From assembly GCA_900546925.1 (NCBI GenBank), contig UREV01000018.1:1-49528 (forward strand): 49,528 nt of DNA, read 5' to 3'. The notes beneath the pieces are model-generated. The model worked only from the letters and a program-made list of their open reading frames with translations, ran no database searches and was not told where the DNA came from. This document shows positions 16,471 through 24,141 of this stretch, piece after piece. How positions within the stretch are numbered: the first letter of the stretch is position 1; every line of letters starts with the position of its first letter. The position numbers and the translations under genes were made by a program. This DNA is from an uncultured Bacteroides sp. GTDB lineage: Bacteria; Bacteroidota; Bacteroidia; Bacteroidales; UBA932.

Positions 16471-16503
16471 AAAGGATGTCCAGAACATGCTTCTGGACAT
16501 CCT
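16465..16503 (-). terminator. Terminator of the DHS-like gene
   Basis: AAGGATGTCCAGAA pairs with TTCTGGACATCCTT (16471-16503), followed on the minus strand by T residues. It lies 24 nt beyond the stop codon at 16527. Confidence 0.9.
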
Positions 16504-16526
16504 TGTATTCCAGTCAGTCGGTAAAA

Positions 16527-17507
16527 TTACCAGCCGAGAACGTAAGCGAAGATAAGAGGAGCCACGATAGTAGCATCTGACTCTACGATGAACTTAGGAG
16601 TCTCTGGTGCGAGCTTGCCCCAAGTGATCTTCTCGTTAGGAACTGCTCCTGAGTATGAACCGTATGAAGTGGTACTGTCGGAGATCTGGCAGAAATATGA
16701 CCAGAGCGGTGTGCCATGCCACTGGAGATCCTGCTCCATCATAGGAACTACGCAGATAGGGAAGTCACCAGCGGTACCTCCACCGATCTGGAAGAATCCT
16801 ACGCCTGCTCCGGTAGCGTTCTTCTTGTACCAGTCTACGAGGAAGAGCATAGTCTCGATACCGTTCTTCACGAGATCCGGTGTGAACTCGCCCTTGATAC
16901 AGTGAGCTGCGAAGATGTTACCTGTGGTGCAGTCTTCCCATGCAGGGCAGATGATAGGAATATTCTTCTCGCAAGCTGCAAGTACCCAGCTGTCCTTAGG
17001 GTCGATCTCGTAATATTTCTCGAGAACACCGCTTCTGAGGATCTGGTAAATGTATTCGTAAGGAAGATATCTCTTTCCTTCTGCCTTAGCCTTGTTCCAT
17101 ACATCTACAAGTGCACCCTCGAGACGGCGGAAAGCCTCCTCCTCAGGGATACATGTATCTGTAACACGGTTATAATGATTGTTGAGGAGTTCCTGCTCCT
17201 GTTCTGCTGTGAGGTTTCTGTAACCAGGTACTCTGTAATAGTGAGAGTGTGCTACGAGGTTCATGATATCCTCCTCCAAGTTGTTTGCTGAGCAGCATAC
17301 GATGGAGAACTTGTCCTGACGGATCATTTCTGCAAGAGAAAGTCCGAGCTCGGCTGTACTCATGGCGCCGGCCATGGCCAACATCATCTTACCACCCTTT
17401 GCGAGGAGCTCTTCATAAGCTTTCGCAGCATCAACAAGGCTAGCCGAGTTGAAGTGACGGTAGTTGTGAGTGATGAAATTTGAAATTGGTCCTTTTTCCA
17501 TTTCCAA
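16527..17507 (-). CDS. Deoxyhypusine-synthase-like protein
   Basis: This 326-residue protein has the NAD-dependent DHS fold. Classical DHS takes the aminobutyl group of spermidine to modify eIF5A or, in homospermidine synthases, to extend putrescine. Features are MLAMAGAMSTAELGLSLAEMI, SIVCCSANNLEEDI, IPIICPAWEDCTTGN, a GGG turn at 242-244 and NEKITWGKL with the likely catalytic Lys298. In classical enzymes the GGG turn is followed by K-H-H and N-A-N; here it reads GGGTAGDFPICVV, so that substrate-binding His is missing. Bacteria lack eIF5A, so the acceptor must differ. It is divergent from a LysA-type decarboxylase, which hints at polyamine or diamino-acid metabolism. Fold assignment is sure; the reaction is not. 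Confidence 0.85.
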   Translation of the reverse strand: MEMEKGPISNFITHNYRHFNSASLVDAAKAYEELLAKGGKMMLAMAGAMSTAELGLSLAEMIRQDKFSIVCCSANNLEEDIMNLVAHSHYYRVPGYRNLTAEQEQELLNNHYNRVTDTCIPEEEAFRRLEGALVDVWNKAKAEGKRYLPYEYIYQILRSGVLEKYYEIDPKDSWVLAACEKNIPIICPAWEDCTTGNIFAAHCIKGEFTPDLVKNGIETMLFLVDWYKKNATGAGVGFFQIGGGTAGDFPICVVPMMEQDLQWHGTPLWSYFCQISDSTTSYGSYSGAVPNEKITWGKLAPETPKFIVESDATIVAPLIFAYVLGW

Positions 17508-17573
17508 CTTTAATTTACAGTTATTTTACATCAGGGTGTCCGAAAAGTGAATCCGGTCCTCCGAATTATTGTG

Positions 17574-17601
17574 CGAAGTTAGGTTTTTTTACGTAATTTT
17601 G
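17574..17601. promoter_or_regulatory. Divergent promoter region for the DHS-like and lysA genes
   Basis: TAATTTTG at 17594-17601 on the plus strand fits a -7 element for lysA. TAACTTCG on the minus strand (17574-17581), one base off consensus, with ATTG 20 nt upstream, could serve the DHS-like gene. The two would overlap. Confidence 0.45.
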
Positions 17602-17641
17602 CAATTTGTGTAAAATATTTGATGGATTTATTTGACTAAAT

Positions 17642-18943
17642 ATGCTCGAGTTGAAGGCTTTTGAAAAAATCGAAGAACTTCAGACACCGTTTTGGTACTA
17701 TGATCTGGACCTTCTCCGCCGGACCGCGGATGAAGTGGCCAAGCTTTCTCAGAAGTACGGAATCGGCGTCCATTATGCATTGAAAGCGAATATTGAACCT
17801 CGTATTTTACAGATAATCAGCGGAAAAGGCTTTGGCGCTGATTGCGTCAGCGGGAACGAAGTCATCTACGCGGTGGAGCACGGGTTCCGCCCCGAAACCG
17901 TCGTTTTCGCCGGCGTGGGCAAGACCGACAGGGAAATCTCGCGCGCGATTGATCTGGGAATCGGCTGTTTCCATGTCGAGTCGCTGATGGAGCTCGAAGT
18001 GATAGACGCCATCGCGTCCGCGAAAGGGGTTCGGGTCAATGCTGCCGTGCGTATTAATCCCAATATCGATGCTCACACGCATAAGTACGTGACCACCGGT
18101 CTGGAGGAAAACAAGTTCGGTATATCCAGGCATGAGTTCGACAGTGTTATAGAACTTTTGAAGAGTTGCAAATCGGTGGATTTCAAGGGTCTGCATTTTC
18201 ATGTGGGGTCGCAGATCTTGGATGTCCGCGAGGTGTACAGTGAAGAATGCAGAATGGCTTCAGAGATAGTCGATTACTTCGAGAGTCATGGACTTGTGGT
18301 CAGGGATATAGATCTCGGCGGCGGTCTGGGAGTGAACTACACGGACCCGGACAGTGAGCCGATACCTGATTTCGAAACATGGTTTTCGACCATCAATGAT
18401 AATTTGAAGCGCAGGCCCGACCAGACGGTAAGCCTAGAACCCGGACGGTCTATGGTGGCCCAGTGTGGTTCGTTGATATCGCGCGTAGTGTTCGTAAAAC
18501 ATGGTGAACATAAGTCGTTCCTGATTCTGGACGCCGGAATGAACGACCTGATCCGTCCTGCACTTTACGGCTCCTACCACCATATCGAAAACCTCACAGC
18601 TGAGGCACAAGCTGGAAGTGACAGTCATTTTCAGACGATGTCCGGGCTTGGCGTGCAGCGTGAACCTGTGATGAAGGACAATCTGAGGTCCCACTCTTCC
18701 GTGATGGAAGTTGAAGGGGGAAGAGATGTCTGCTACAGATACGACGTGACGGGACCGGTCTGCGAATCCAGCGACGTATGGGGAACTGACCGCCAACTCC
18801 CTGAAAGTCACCGCGGTGACATGTTGGCGATCCGCAGTGCAGGCGCATACGGCAGCGTTATGAGCAGCAGATATAACCTGAGGGACATAGCTCCTGCGGT
18901 TTTCTCTGATGAACTCGTTCCTGTCCCGTCTCCATTATATTAA
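17642..18943 (+). CDS. lysA: Diaminopimelate decarboxylase-type enzyme with an inserted segment
   Basis: This PLP enzyme, by similarity, decarboxylates meso-diaminopimelate to lysine. It has Lys48 for PLP in YALKAN, NKFGIS and HFHVGSQI, the phosphate-binding GGGLG (226-230) and EPGRS, and the second-domain motif CESSD with Cys374. At 433 residues it is longer than the roughly 385 usual for Bacteroidetes LysA. The excess is a segment at about 320-364 between YHHIENL and YDVTGPVCESSD, where the family normally has only a few residues. That segment is Ser/Gly/Gln-rich and hydrophilic. Related carboxynorspermidine decarboxylases have the same fold, but CESSD and HVGSQI favour LysA. It may be co-transcribed with ffh. 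Confidence 0.85.
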   Translation: MLELKAFEKIEELQTPFWYYDLDLLRRTADEVAKLSQKYGIGVHYALKANIEPRILQIISGKGFGADCVSGNEVIYAVEHGFRPETVVFAGVGKTDREISRAIDLGIGCFHVESLMELEVIDAIASAKGVRVNAAVRINPNIDAHTHKYVTTGLEENKFGISRHEFDSVIELLKSCKSVDFKGLHFHVGSQILDVREVYSEECRMASEIVDYFESHGLVVRDIDLGGGLGVNYTDPDSEPIPDFETWFSTINDNLKRRPDQTVSLEPGRSMVAQCGSLISRVVFVKHGEHKSFLILDAGMNDLIRPALYGSYHHIENLTAEAQAGSDSHFQTMSGLGVQREPVMKDNLRSHSSVMEVEGGRDVCYRYDVTGPVCESSDVWGTDRQLPESHRGDMLAIRSAGAYGSVMSSRYNLRDIAPAVFSDELVPVPSPLY

Positions 18944-18970
18944 TATGAGAATATAAAATAGAATATAAAT

Positions 18971-20287
18971 ATGTTTGAGAATCTGTCAGAAAGACTCGAG
19001 AGATCATTCAAGATACTCAAGGGTGAAGGAAAAATAACGGAAATCAATGTAGCTGAAACCGTTAAGGATATCAGAAAGGCTCTCCTCGACGCCGACGTAA
19101 GCTACAAAGTCGCAAAAGAATTCTGCGACCGCGTGAAAGACAAGGCCATGGGACAGGATGTCCTCACTGCCGTGAAACCTCAGCAGATGATGGTAAAGAT
19201 CGTCCATGATGAACTTGCCGAATTCATGGGAAGCGGTGCCTCCGACATCAATGTTAAAGGTAATCCGGGCATTATCCTCATCTCCGGTCTCCAGGGTTCA
19301 GGTAAAACCACATTCACTTCCAAACTTGCGAATCTGTGCAAATCCAAGAAGGGCATGAAAGTCCTTCTCGCAGCCTGCGACGTATATCGTCCTGCAGCTA
19401 TCGAGCAGTTGAAAGTGATGGGTGAACTTGCCGGTGTTCCAGTATTCACCGAGGAAGGTGTGAAGGATCCTGTGAAGATCGCACAGGATGCTGTCGCTAA
19501 AGCTAAGGCAGAAGGAATTTCCGTAGTTATTGTCGATACCGCAGGTCGTCTCGCAGTAGACCAGGAAATGATGGATGAGATCGCTGCCATCAAGAAAGCA
19601 GTAAATCCTACTGAGATTCTCTTCGTGGTCGATGCGATGACAGGTCAGGACGCCGTAGAAACCGCTAAGGCTTTCAACGATGTGCTTGATTTCGACGGAG
19701 TTGTATTGACCAAGATGGATGGTGATACCAGAGGTGGTGCAGCCCTTTCCATCAAGGCTGTAGTCGGAAAACCTATCAAGTTCATATCTTCCGGAGAGAA
19801 GATTGATGCCTTGGATGTGTTCCATCCTTCCCGTATCGCTGACAGAATCTTGGGCATGGGTGACGTCGTTTCACTCGTGGAGAAAGCTCAGGAGCAGTAT
19901 GACGAGAAGCAGGCCCGTGAACTGAAAAAGAAACTTGCAAAGAATCAGTTCTCACTGATGGATTTCTATAATCAGATCCAGCAGATTAAGAAGATGGGTA
20001 ACATCAAGGACCTCGCGTCCATGATTCCTGGTGTGGGCAAGGCCATCAAGGATGTGGATATCGACAACAGCGCGTTCAAGAGCGTCGAGGCCATCATCAT
20101 GTCCATGACTCCATACGAGCGTGAGCATCCTGAAGTTATTAACGGCAGCAGACGTAAGCGTATTGCTGACGGTAGTGGAACTTCGATTCCTGAAGTAAAC
20201 CGTCTCCTGAAGCAGTTCGAAGGAACCCGTAAGCTGATGAAGGGCGCCATGGACGGCTCTCTCGCCTCCAAGCTCCGCAGACGCTAG
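18971..20287 (+). CDS. ffh: Signal recognition particle protein Ffh (SRP54)
   Basis: Ffh binds signal sequences and 4.5S RNA and delivers ribosomes to FtsY at the membrane. The N domain is residues 1-90. The GTPase G domain has GLQGSGKT (106-113), DVYRPAAIEQL, DTAGR, TKMDGDTRGGAALS and GEKIDALDVFHP. The M domain starts near 300 (FSLMDFYNQIQQIKKMGNIKDLASMIPG), with the RNA-binding helix-turn-helix GSRRKRIADGSG. It has 438 residues and ends soon after the M domain without a long Met-rich tail. The gene follows lysA by 27 nt and ends at a strong hairpin. Confidence 0.97.
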   Translation: MFENLSERLERSFKILKGEGKITEINVAETVKDIRKALLDADVSYKVAKEFCDRVKDKAMGQDVLTAVKPQQMMVKIVHDELAEFMGSGASDINVKGNPGIILISGLQGSGKTTFTSKLANLCKSKKGMKVLLAACDVYRPAAIEQLKVMGELAGVPVFTEEGVKDPVKIAQDAVAKAKAEGISVVIVDTAGRLAVDQEMMDEIAAIKKAVNPTEILFVVDAMTGQDAVETAKAFNDVLDFDGVVLTKMDGDTRGGAALSIKAVVGKPIKFISSGEKIDALDVFHPSRIADRILGMGDVVSLVEKAQEQYDEKQARELKKKLAKNQFSLMDFYNQIQQIKKMGNIKDLASMIPGVGKAIKDVDIDNSAFKSVEAIIMSMTPYEREHPEVINGSRRKRIADGSGTSIPEVNRLLKQFEGTRKLMKGAMDGSLASKLRRR

Positions 20288-20302
20288 TGGATTTATATTT
20301 TG

Positions 20303-20350
20303 AGTGGTGTACCATCGCTGTGGATGATGTCCTGGCGATGGTACACCACT
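20303..20350 (+). terminator. Hairpin terminator after ffh
   Basis: AGTGGTGTACCATCGC (20303-20318) pairs perfectly with GCGATGGTACACCACT (20335-20350). The 16-bp stem closes a 16-nt loop 15 nt after the ffh stop codon. The T-rich tail is weak (TATGTTTTG). Confidence 0.75.
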
Positions 20351-20364
20351 TATGTTTTGGGATT

Positions 20365-20452
20365 TGGCGCCGCCGATTCGGAAGTGTCTACCTCGACTTT
20401 CACAATCACACGCTATTCCTGAGCGGACGAGTCCGAACTCCTGGCGCAAACG
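20365..20452 (+). repeat. Degenerate REP-like repeat, family A copy 4
   Basis: The right part CCTGAGCGGACGAGTCCG and the following AACTCCTGGCGC match copies 1 and 6. The left part (GGCGCCGCCGATTCGG) keeps only the stem, and the core is lost. Confidence 0.65.
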
Positions 20453-20490
20453 TATTGTATCTCGCGAGACACATAAATTCGGTTCCATCT

Positions 20491-20563
20491 AAAACGTTTT
20501 CCTGGAACAAAACGCCATAATAGAATGATTTGGGGTAACTTAAAACGTTTTCTTGGTACCAAA
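20491..20563. promoter_or_regulatory. Tandem operator-like palindromes
   Basis: AAAACGTTTTCCTGGAAC (20491-20508) and AAAACGTTTTCTTGGTAC (20542-20559) are direct repeats 51 bp apart. Each begins with the perfect palindrome AAAACGTTTT, and the second continues into the palindrome TTGGTACCAA. The form resembles a LacI-family operator, but no gene start is within 1 kb. The function is unknown. Confidence 0.4.
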
Positions 20564-20635
20564 TAAGAAAATTTGAACAATCAGTGTGACCAAAACCTTT
20601 TTATAGTACAGTTTGTGGCGAACATTGGCATGGAT

Positions 20636-20728
20636 GTTAGCATGGTCGCCGGCGTCGGTAAGCGCCCGCTCGCTCAGCTGCTTCGCAATTCGCTCTCCGG
20701 ACATCCGCCGACGTCCGGCCACGAAACA
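20636..20728 (-). repeat. REP-like repeat, family A copy 5 (minus orientation)
   Basis: It carries the reverse of the family core at 20674-20693 with one mismatch. GCCGGCGTCGG (about 20648) and CCGACGTCCGGC (about 20708) form the stem. It closely resembles copy 3 and is paired head-to-head with copy 6. Confidence 0.8.
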
Positions 20729-20745
20729 ATATTTGAAGAGAATAC

Positions 20746-20825
20746 CGTTACGCAAGCGACAGGAGTCGGAACTCAATACGCGAATTGCGAAGCACCTGAG
20801 CGGACGAGTCCGAACTCCTGGCGCA
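20746..20825 (+). repeat. REP-like repeat, family A copy 6
   Basis: It carries the exact core GCGAATTGCGAAGCACCTGA at 20780-20799. GGAGTCGGAACTC and GAGTCCGAACTCC form the stem. It begins GTTACGC like copy 2 read in reverse. Confidence 0.85.
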
Positions 20826-20954
20826 GTTATATTGCATGTAGTTATTTTAGGTACACATTACGATAATACTTCAGACTACCTGGCGTGATAACGTGAAATT
20901 AAAAACAATAAAACACGTTGTAAATCAGTATTATATAGCGTTAACTATATGATT

Positions 20955-21003
20955 ACAATCCTGCCAGGTCCTATGAAAAAACATACCACTTGGCAGGATA
21001 GTT
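20955..21003. other. Hairpin in the gene-free stretch 20288-21602
   Basis: TCCTGCCA.GGT (about 20963) pairs with ACC.TTGGCAGGA (about 20988) around an AT-rich loop. The stretch 20830-21090 is otherwise AT-rich and shows no gene. Similar CCTGCCAGG strings recur at 21071 and 35468. Confidence 0.4.
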
Positions 21004-21089
21004 ACTAAGTTGGATGCTCACTATTCGGTTGTTACCCAGATGATTACAGTGTTAATGCTATACTTATTTACCTGCCAGGTTGTCCAGTT

Positions 21090-21182
21090 TTGGACCCTCA
21101 GGGTAATCAGATTACTCCTATCAGAGGCTACAATCTCGACATCGACGGCTTCGTCGAGTTCCTTAAATCAGGACTTAAGTAA
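21090..21182 (+). pseudogene. Duplicated 3' end of dsbD (last 30 codons)
   Basis: This 93-bp fragment encodes the last 30 residues of the DsbD protein at 24904-26823 (LDPQGNQITPIRGY, then NLDIDGFVEFLKSGLK) and its stop codon, in opposite orientation. The three nucleotide differences I see (CTG/TTG, ACG/ACT, GGT/GGC) are all synonymous. Homology stops abruptly at 21090, and the upstream sequence is not coding. It is a remnant of a paralogue or of an inverted duplication, and is not expected to be expressed. Confidence 0.85.
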
Positions 21183-21202
21183 TCTTAATACATAGTTTAA
21201 AC

Positions 21203-21240
21203 AACCACGGAAACAGAGAATCATCTTCGTTTCCGTGGTT
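21203..21240 (+). terminator. Terminator hairpin behind the dsbD fragment
   Basis: AACCACGGAAAC pairs with GTTTCCGTGGTT (21229-21240), followed by AAATTTG. It lies 20 nt after the fragment's stop codon and is absent after the intact dsbD gene. Confidence 0.7.
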
Positions 21241-21355
21241 AAATTTGTCCAGTTCTTGGCTGAATGATTTGTGCAGTTTTTGGCTGCACAAATTAAGAGC
21301 TCTTTTAATTGGAAGGAACTACAATATCTCGGAACTGAAACACTTGCCTTGAGTA

Positions 21356-21533
21356 AACTCGGCGTGAGCAAAGTAACTCGCGCCTCTTGGAAATTTTGTG
21401 TGAAAATCAGGTGGTTTTTACACCAAATTTCATTTTTGAAATAAACGGGGTAAAAAACAGCGTTTTTTGTCACCGTTTTTCCGTGAAAGCTACCGCTTCA
21501 GACGTATTGTCATCCGAGGCGGTAAATTTTTGA
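21356..21533 (+). repeat. Inverted copy of the dsbD downstream region
   Basis: ACTCGGCGTGAGCAAAGTAA at 21356-21375 and 21433-21530 (TTTTTGAAATAAACGGGGTA onward, including a CCGC/GCGG terminator hairpin) match the reverse complement of 24777-24902. The copies differ by an extra block of about 50 bp here (21380-21431) and by about 170 bp between the dsbD stop codon and this arm. Confidence 0.8.
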
Positions 21534-21602
21534 TGAACTTATCCTTTTAATCGACGGCTGAGATCAGTATACCTGCAGTCGTCAACCTCAATTATCCGCA
21601 TA

Positions 21603-22889
21603 CTAAATCCCGAAAAAAGGCCCTGGAAGTTCACAGCCCTTGCGGTTGCGTCTTTTCCTGCTCGCTGAACTTGCTGGGGAGCGAGTAGGATTCAGGAGTT
21701 TGTCCAGGCTGAATATCAGGGACAGTTTCTGTTGCATGCCGGCATACTTGAAACCGTCCGGGAAATGTGCCACTATGGATAGTCTAAGATCCAGGAAATC
21801 AGCGATATGCGGCTGCCAATAAACTTCAGCCCTGTCGTAGAAATAATATCCGGCAGCATTGACAGGAACTATCCTATAGAATGGGGAGCCGCCGTAGAGG
21901 TCGTTGCCGTATTTGAAGCCGCCGTCATCGACATAATTGTAGAACGGCATCAGATCTTTTCCGTAGTACAGCCGGTTCTCGATACCTACATTCCAGTTGC
22001 GGAGAGAGACGGTAAGTTCTGCGCCACCAGGATTATTCTGACCATCTGCCTGACGCCTGTCTTGCTGGAATGTCTGATACCAGCTCAATGTCGCGGAGAG
22101 GTCTTGCCAGCCACAGAATTTTTCGAAGCCGAAGCGCACAAACGGCTGAACCATAGCATCATCCACTACACTTCCATACTCGGCAGCATTGGCATAATGA
22201 TGATATTTGAACGCGAGGCCGGCAGAAACGAAATCATTGAAACTGTACTTTCCGAAACCGAAGGCGTTGAACTGCTCGCGACGATATGGGCCGTACTGGC
22301 CGTTCCAGTCGAAGGCAAACTCGGCGTAAGTTTTTGGTCCGTAGGCTTTTATCAATACTCCTTCCAGGTTATTGTCATAAAATTTCAGGGAGTCCGAGAA
22401 AAAGGCCTGAGAGTATTCACCTTCTGCCAAATGTCGCGGGAAAACGCCCGCATATCCGCGGATATTCCATCGTCCCAGATCCGCGTCGAGTCCATAATAC
22501 ATGGTGATTTCCCTGAAAAGTCGCGTGTTTTCCAGCCCCCTGTCGCATTCCGGACTGTTCGCTACCGCGGAAGGATGACGCCCGAATTCTTTCATTAGGT
22601 CAATGCCTATCATGAGTTTGTGCTTCACGTTGCTGTTCTGCTTGACTTGCAGGCCGAGTGAAGGGGTGAGTCTGGCGCCGTAGAGCGTCATCGATTCAGT
22701 GAACTGTTCGTTTCCTTCGTCGAATTCCCTGTTATCGAGTTTGTAGTCGAAATATGCGTCATACAAGAATTTCACTTTGGACTCTCTGGCGGCCGGCTCC
22801 GGCATGCCGAATTCCCATGAGAAAAAATCCTGCGCACCGGCATTGACACAAACAAAAAGGGCCGCGGCGGCCATTATATTCAGTCTCAT
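21603..22889 (-). CDS. Outer-membrane beta-barrel protein with an unusual C-terminal tail
   Basis: This is a predicted outer-membrane protein. A signal peptide (MRLNIMAAAALFVCVNAGAQ, about 20 residues) precedes about 380 residues of alternating aromatic strands such as YFDYKLDNREFDEGNEQF, KHKLMIGIDLMKEFGRH and NWNVGIENRLYYGKDLMPFYNY, ending in LRLSIVAHFP and QKLSLIFSLDKLLNP. Barrel proteins normally end near such a strand. Here 27 more residues follow (TRSPASSASRKRRNRKGCEL and 7 more), basic and non-barrel. The tail (21606-21686) lies next to the inverted repeat at 21356-21533, so the original stop was probably lost in a rearrangement. I do not recognise a specific family. It is divergent from the GSCFA gene. 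Confidence 0.75.
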   Translation of the reverse strand: MRLNIMAAAALFVCVNAGAQDFFSWEFGMPEPAARESKVKFLYDAYFDYKLDNREFDEGNEQFTESMTLYGARLTPSLGLQVKQNSNVKHKLMIGIDLMKEFGRHPSAVANSPECDRGLENTRLFREITMYYGLDADLGRWNIRGYAGVFPRHLAEGEYSQAFFSDSLKFYDNNLEGVLIKAYGPKTYAEFAFDWNGQYGPYRREQFNAFGFGKYSFNDFVSAGLAFKYHHYANAAEYGSVVDDAMVQPFVRFGFEKFCGWQDLSATLSWYQTFQQDRRQADGQNNPGGAELTVSLRNWNVGIENRLYYGKDLMPFYNYVDDGGFKYGNDLYGGSPFYRIVPVNAAGYYFYDRAEVYWQPHIADFLDLRLSIVAHFPDGFKYAGMQQKLSLIFSLDKLLNPTRSPASSASRKRRNRKGCELPGPFFGI

Positions 22890-22915
22890 AATTATTCGTA
22901 ATTAGATTTCGTTCA

Positions 22916-22943
22916 CAAAGTTATATATAATTTCGTACCTTTG
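22916..22943. promoter_or_regulatory. Divergent -7 elements for the OMP and GSCFA genes
   Basis: TAACTTTG on the minus strand (22916-22923) serves the outer-membrane gene. TACCTTTG on the plus strand (22936-22943) serves the GSCFA operon. Both fit TAnnTTTG; the -33 elements are weak and overlap the opposite promoter. Confidence 0.6.
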
Positions 22944-22992
22944 TAGTCCAAATAATCCGCAATTCGCGGCTTACTAATAAATTATTGTCGTT

Positions 22993-23862
22993 ATGATAAA
23001 ACTGCAGACTCCGGTAGAGATTCCGGAAAGCAGCATAAAAATCGGATTCAGCGATGCCATCATATTGCTGGGCAGCTGTTTCTCGGACAACATAGGCAGT
23101 ATAATGAAAGACATGGGGTTCGACGTCATGACGAATCCTTTCGGGACGTTGTATAACCCTGTATCTGTCTGCAATTCGATACGTAGGCTGGATTCTGCCG
23201 TACCGTTCAGCGAGGACGAGTGCGTCCAGATGGGAGCCGGTTCCCAGCTTTTCTGTTCGTTCAGCCACCACACTGCTGCCGCAAGAAGTTCGAAGGAGGA
23301 GTTTTTGGCTGAGGTCAATGCTGCCCTTTCGGATGCCAATGCATTTTTCCGGAGGGCGTCTACCATAATCATCACTTTAGGTACGGCTTGGACGTTCCGG
23401 TTCAATGCCACTGGAGAGATTGTGTCGAATTGTCTCAAGCGTGATGCCAAGGAGTTTACCAGGGAGTGTCTTCCTCTGAGGACGTGTGAGGTTCTGCTCA
23501 ATTCTCTTGTGGAAAGGTATCCGTCGAAGCGGTTTATTTTCACCGTGAGTCCGATTCGTCATCTGAAGGATGGGGCACATGGTAACCAGCTGAGCAAGAG
23601 TACTTTGTTACTTGCTGTAGATTCTGTTGTCCAGAAGCATGCCGACAGGTGCTGTTATTTTCCGGCTTATGAGATAATGATGGATGAACTCCGTTCATAC
23701 AGGTTTTATGCGGAGGATATGGTTCATCCGTCGGCTCAGGCTGTGAATTATATATGGGAAAGATTCTGCGAATTTGCATTGACAAAAACAGAAATGGCGA
23801 CGCTGGAGGCGAACCGGAAGGCGTTCTTGCGGTCGCGTCATAGAACGATCACTGAAAAATAG
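22993..23862 (+). CDS. GSCFA domain-containing protein
   Basis: This 289-residue cytosolic protein carries the domain named for the motif GSCFA, here LLGSCFSDNIG (about 26-36). TNPFGTLYNP, then ITLGTAWTFRFNATGEIVSNC and FTVSPIRHLKDG follow, and YFPAYEIMMDELRSYRFYAEDMVHPS comes near the end. The pattern of blocks (S in GSCF, G/N, then D-x-x-HPS) resembles the GDSL/SGNH hydrolase fold, with a possible catalytic Ser in GSCF and an Asp-His pair in DMVHPS. The substrate is unknown. Two LysO-type genes follow after 6 nt, so the three probably form an operon. Confidence 0.88.
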   Translation: MIKLQTPVEIPESSIKIGFSDAIILLGSCFSDNIGSIMKDMGFDVMTNPFGTLYNPVSVCNSIRRLDSAVPFSEDECVQMGAGSQLFCSFSHHTAAARSSKEEFLAEVNAALSDANAFFRRASTIIITLGTAWTFRFNATGEIVSNCLKRDAKEFTRECLPLRTCEVLLNSLVERYPSKRFIFTVSPIRHLKDGAHGNQLSKSTLLLAVDSVVQKHADRCCYFPAYEIMMDELRSYRFYAEDMVHPSAQAVNYIWERFCEFALTKTEMATLEANRKAFLRSRHRTITEK

Positions 23863-23868
23863 ATTACT

Positions 23869-24138
23869 ATGTTTACCGTTATTAGTTTCATGTTCGGCGG
23901 TATCGCCATTGGTTTGCTGCTCAGGAAGTGGGATTGTTCCTGGACATCCAAGATCATCACTGTGCTTATCTGGCTGCTGCTGTTCCTCTTGGGTGTGGAA
24001 GTAGGTGGAAATCAGAAGATTATATCAGCACTTCCGGTTTTGGGACTGGATGCGCTTATCATATCTGTGGCAGGTACTGTGGGGAGTTGTTTTTTCGCTT
24101 GGATGCTTTGGAAGTATATTCAGATTAAGAAGAAGTAG
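23869..24138 (+). CDS. LysO-type exporter, N-terminal part as a separate gene
   Basis: This 89-residue membrane protein has three hydrophobic segments: VISFMFGGIAIGLLLR, IITVLIWLLLFLLGVEVGGN and ALIISVAGTVGSCFFAWMLW. It corresponds to the N-terminal third of the lysine exporter LysO (DUF340), with the characteristic LLGVEVGGN. The next gene, 3 nt downstream, supplies the rest. E. coli LysO is a single chain of about 300 residues; here a real stop codon (TAG at 24136-24138) and a new ATG separate the halves. Both halves look intact, so a two-subunit exporter is likely. Substrate specificity for lysine is inferred from the family. Confidence 0.82.
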   Translation: MFTVISFMFGGIAIGLLLRKWDCSWTSKIITVLIWLLLFLLGVEVGGNQKIISALPVLGLDALIISVAGTVGSCFFAWMLWKYIQIKKK

Positions 24139-24141
24139 GTT

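Noticed and set aside
16261..16500. Reading frame of 79 codons on the minus strand
   Set aside because: It runs through the MITE-like element and the DHS terminator, and its composition is not protein-like.
20795..20825. Hammerhead-ribozyme-like string CTGAGCGGACGAGTCCGAA in the family A repeats
   Set aside because: The catalytic CUGAUGA and GAAA elements are not both present in the right order; the similarity comes from the GGAC/GTCC stem alone.
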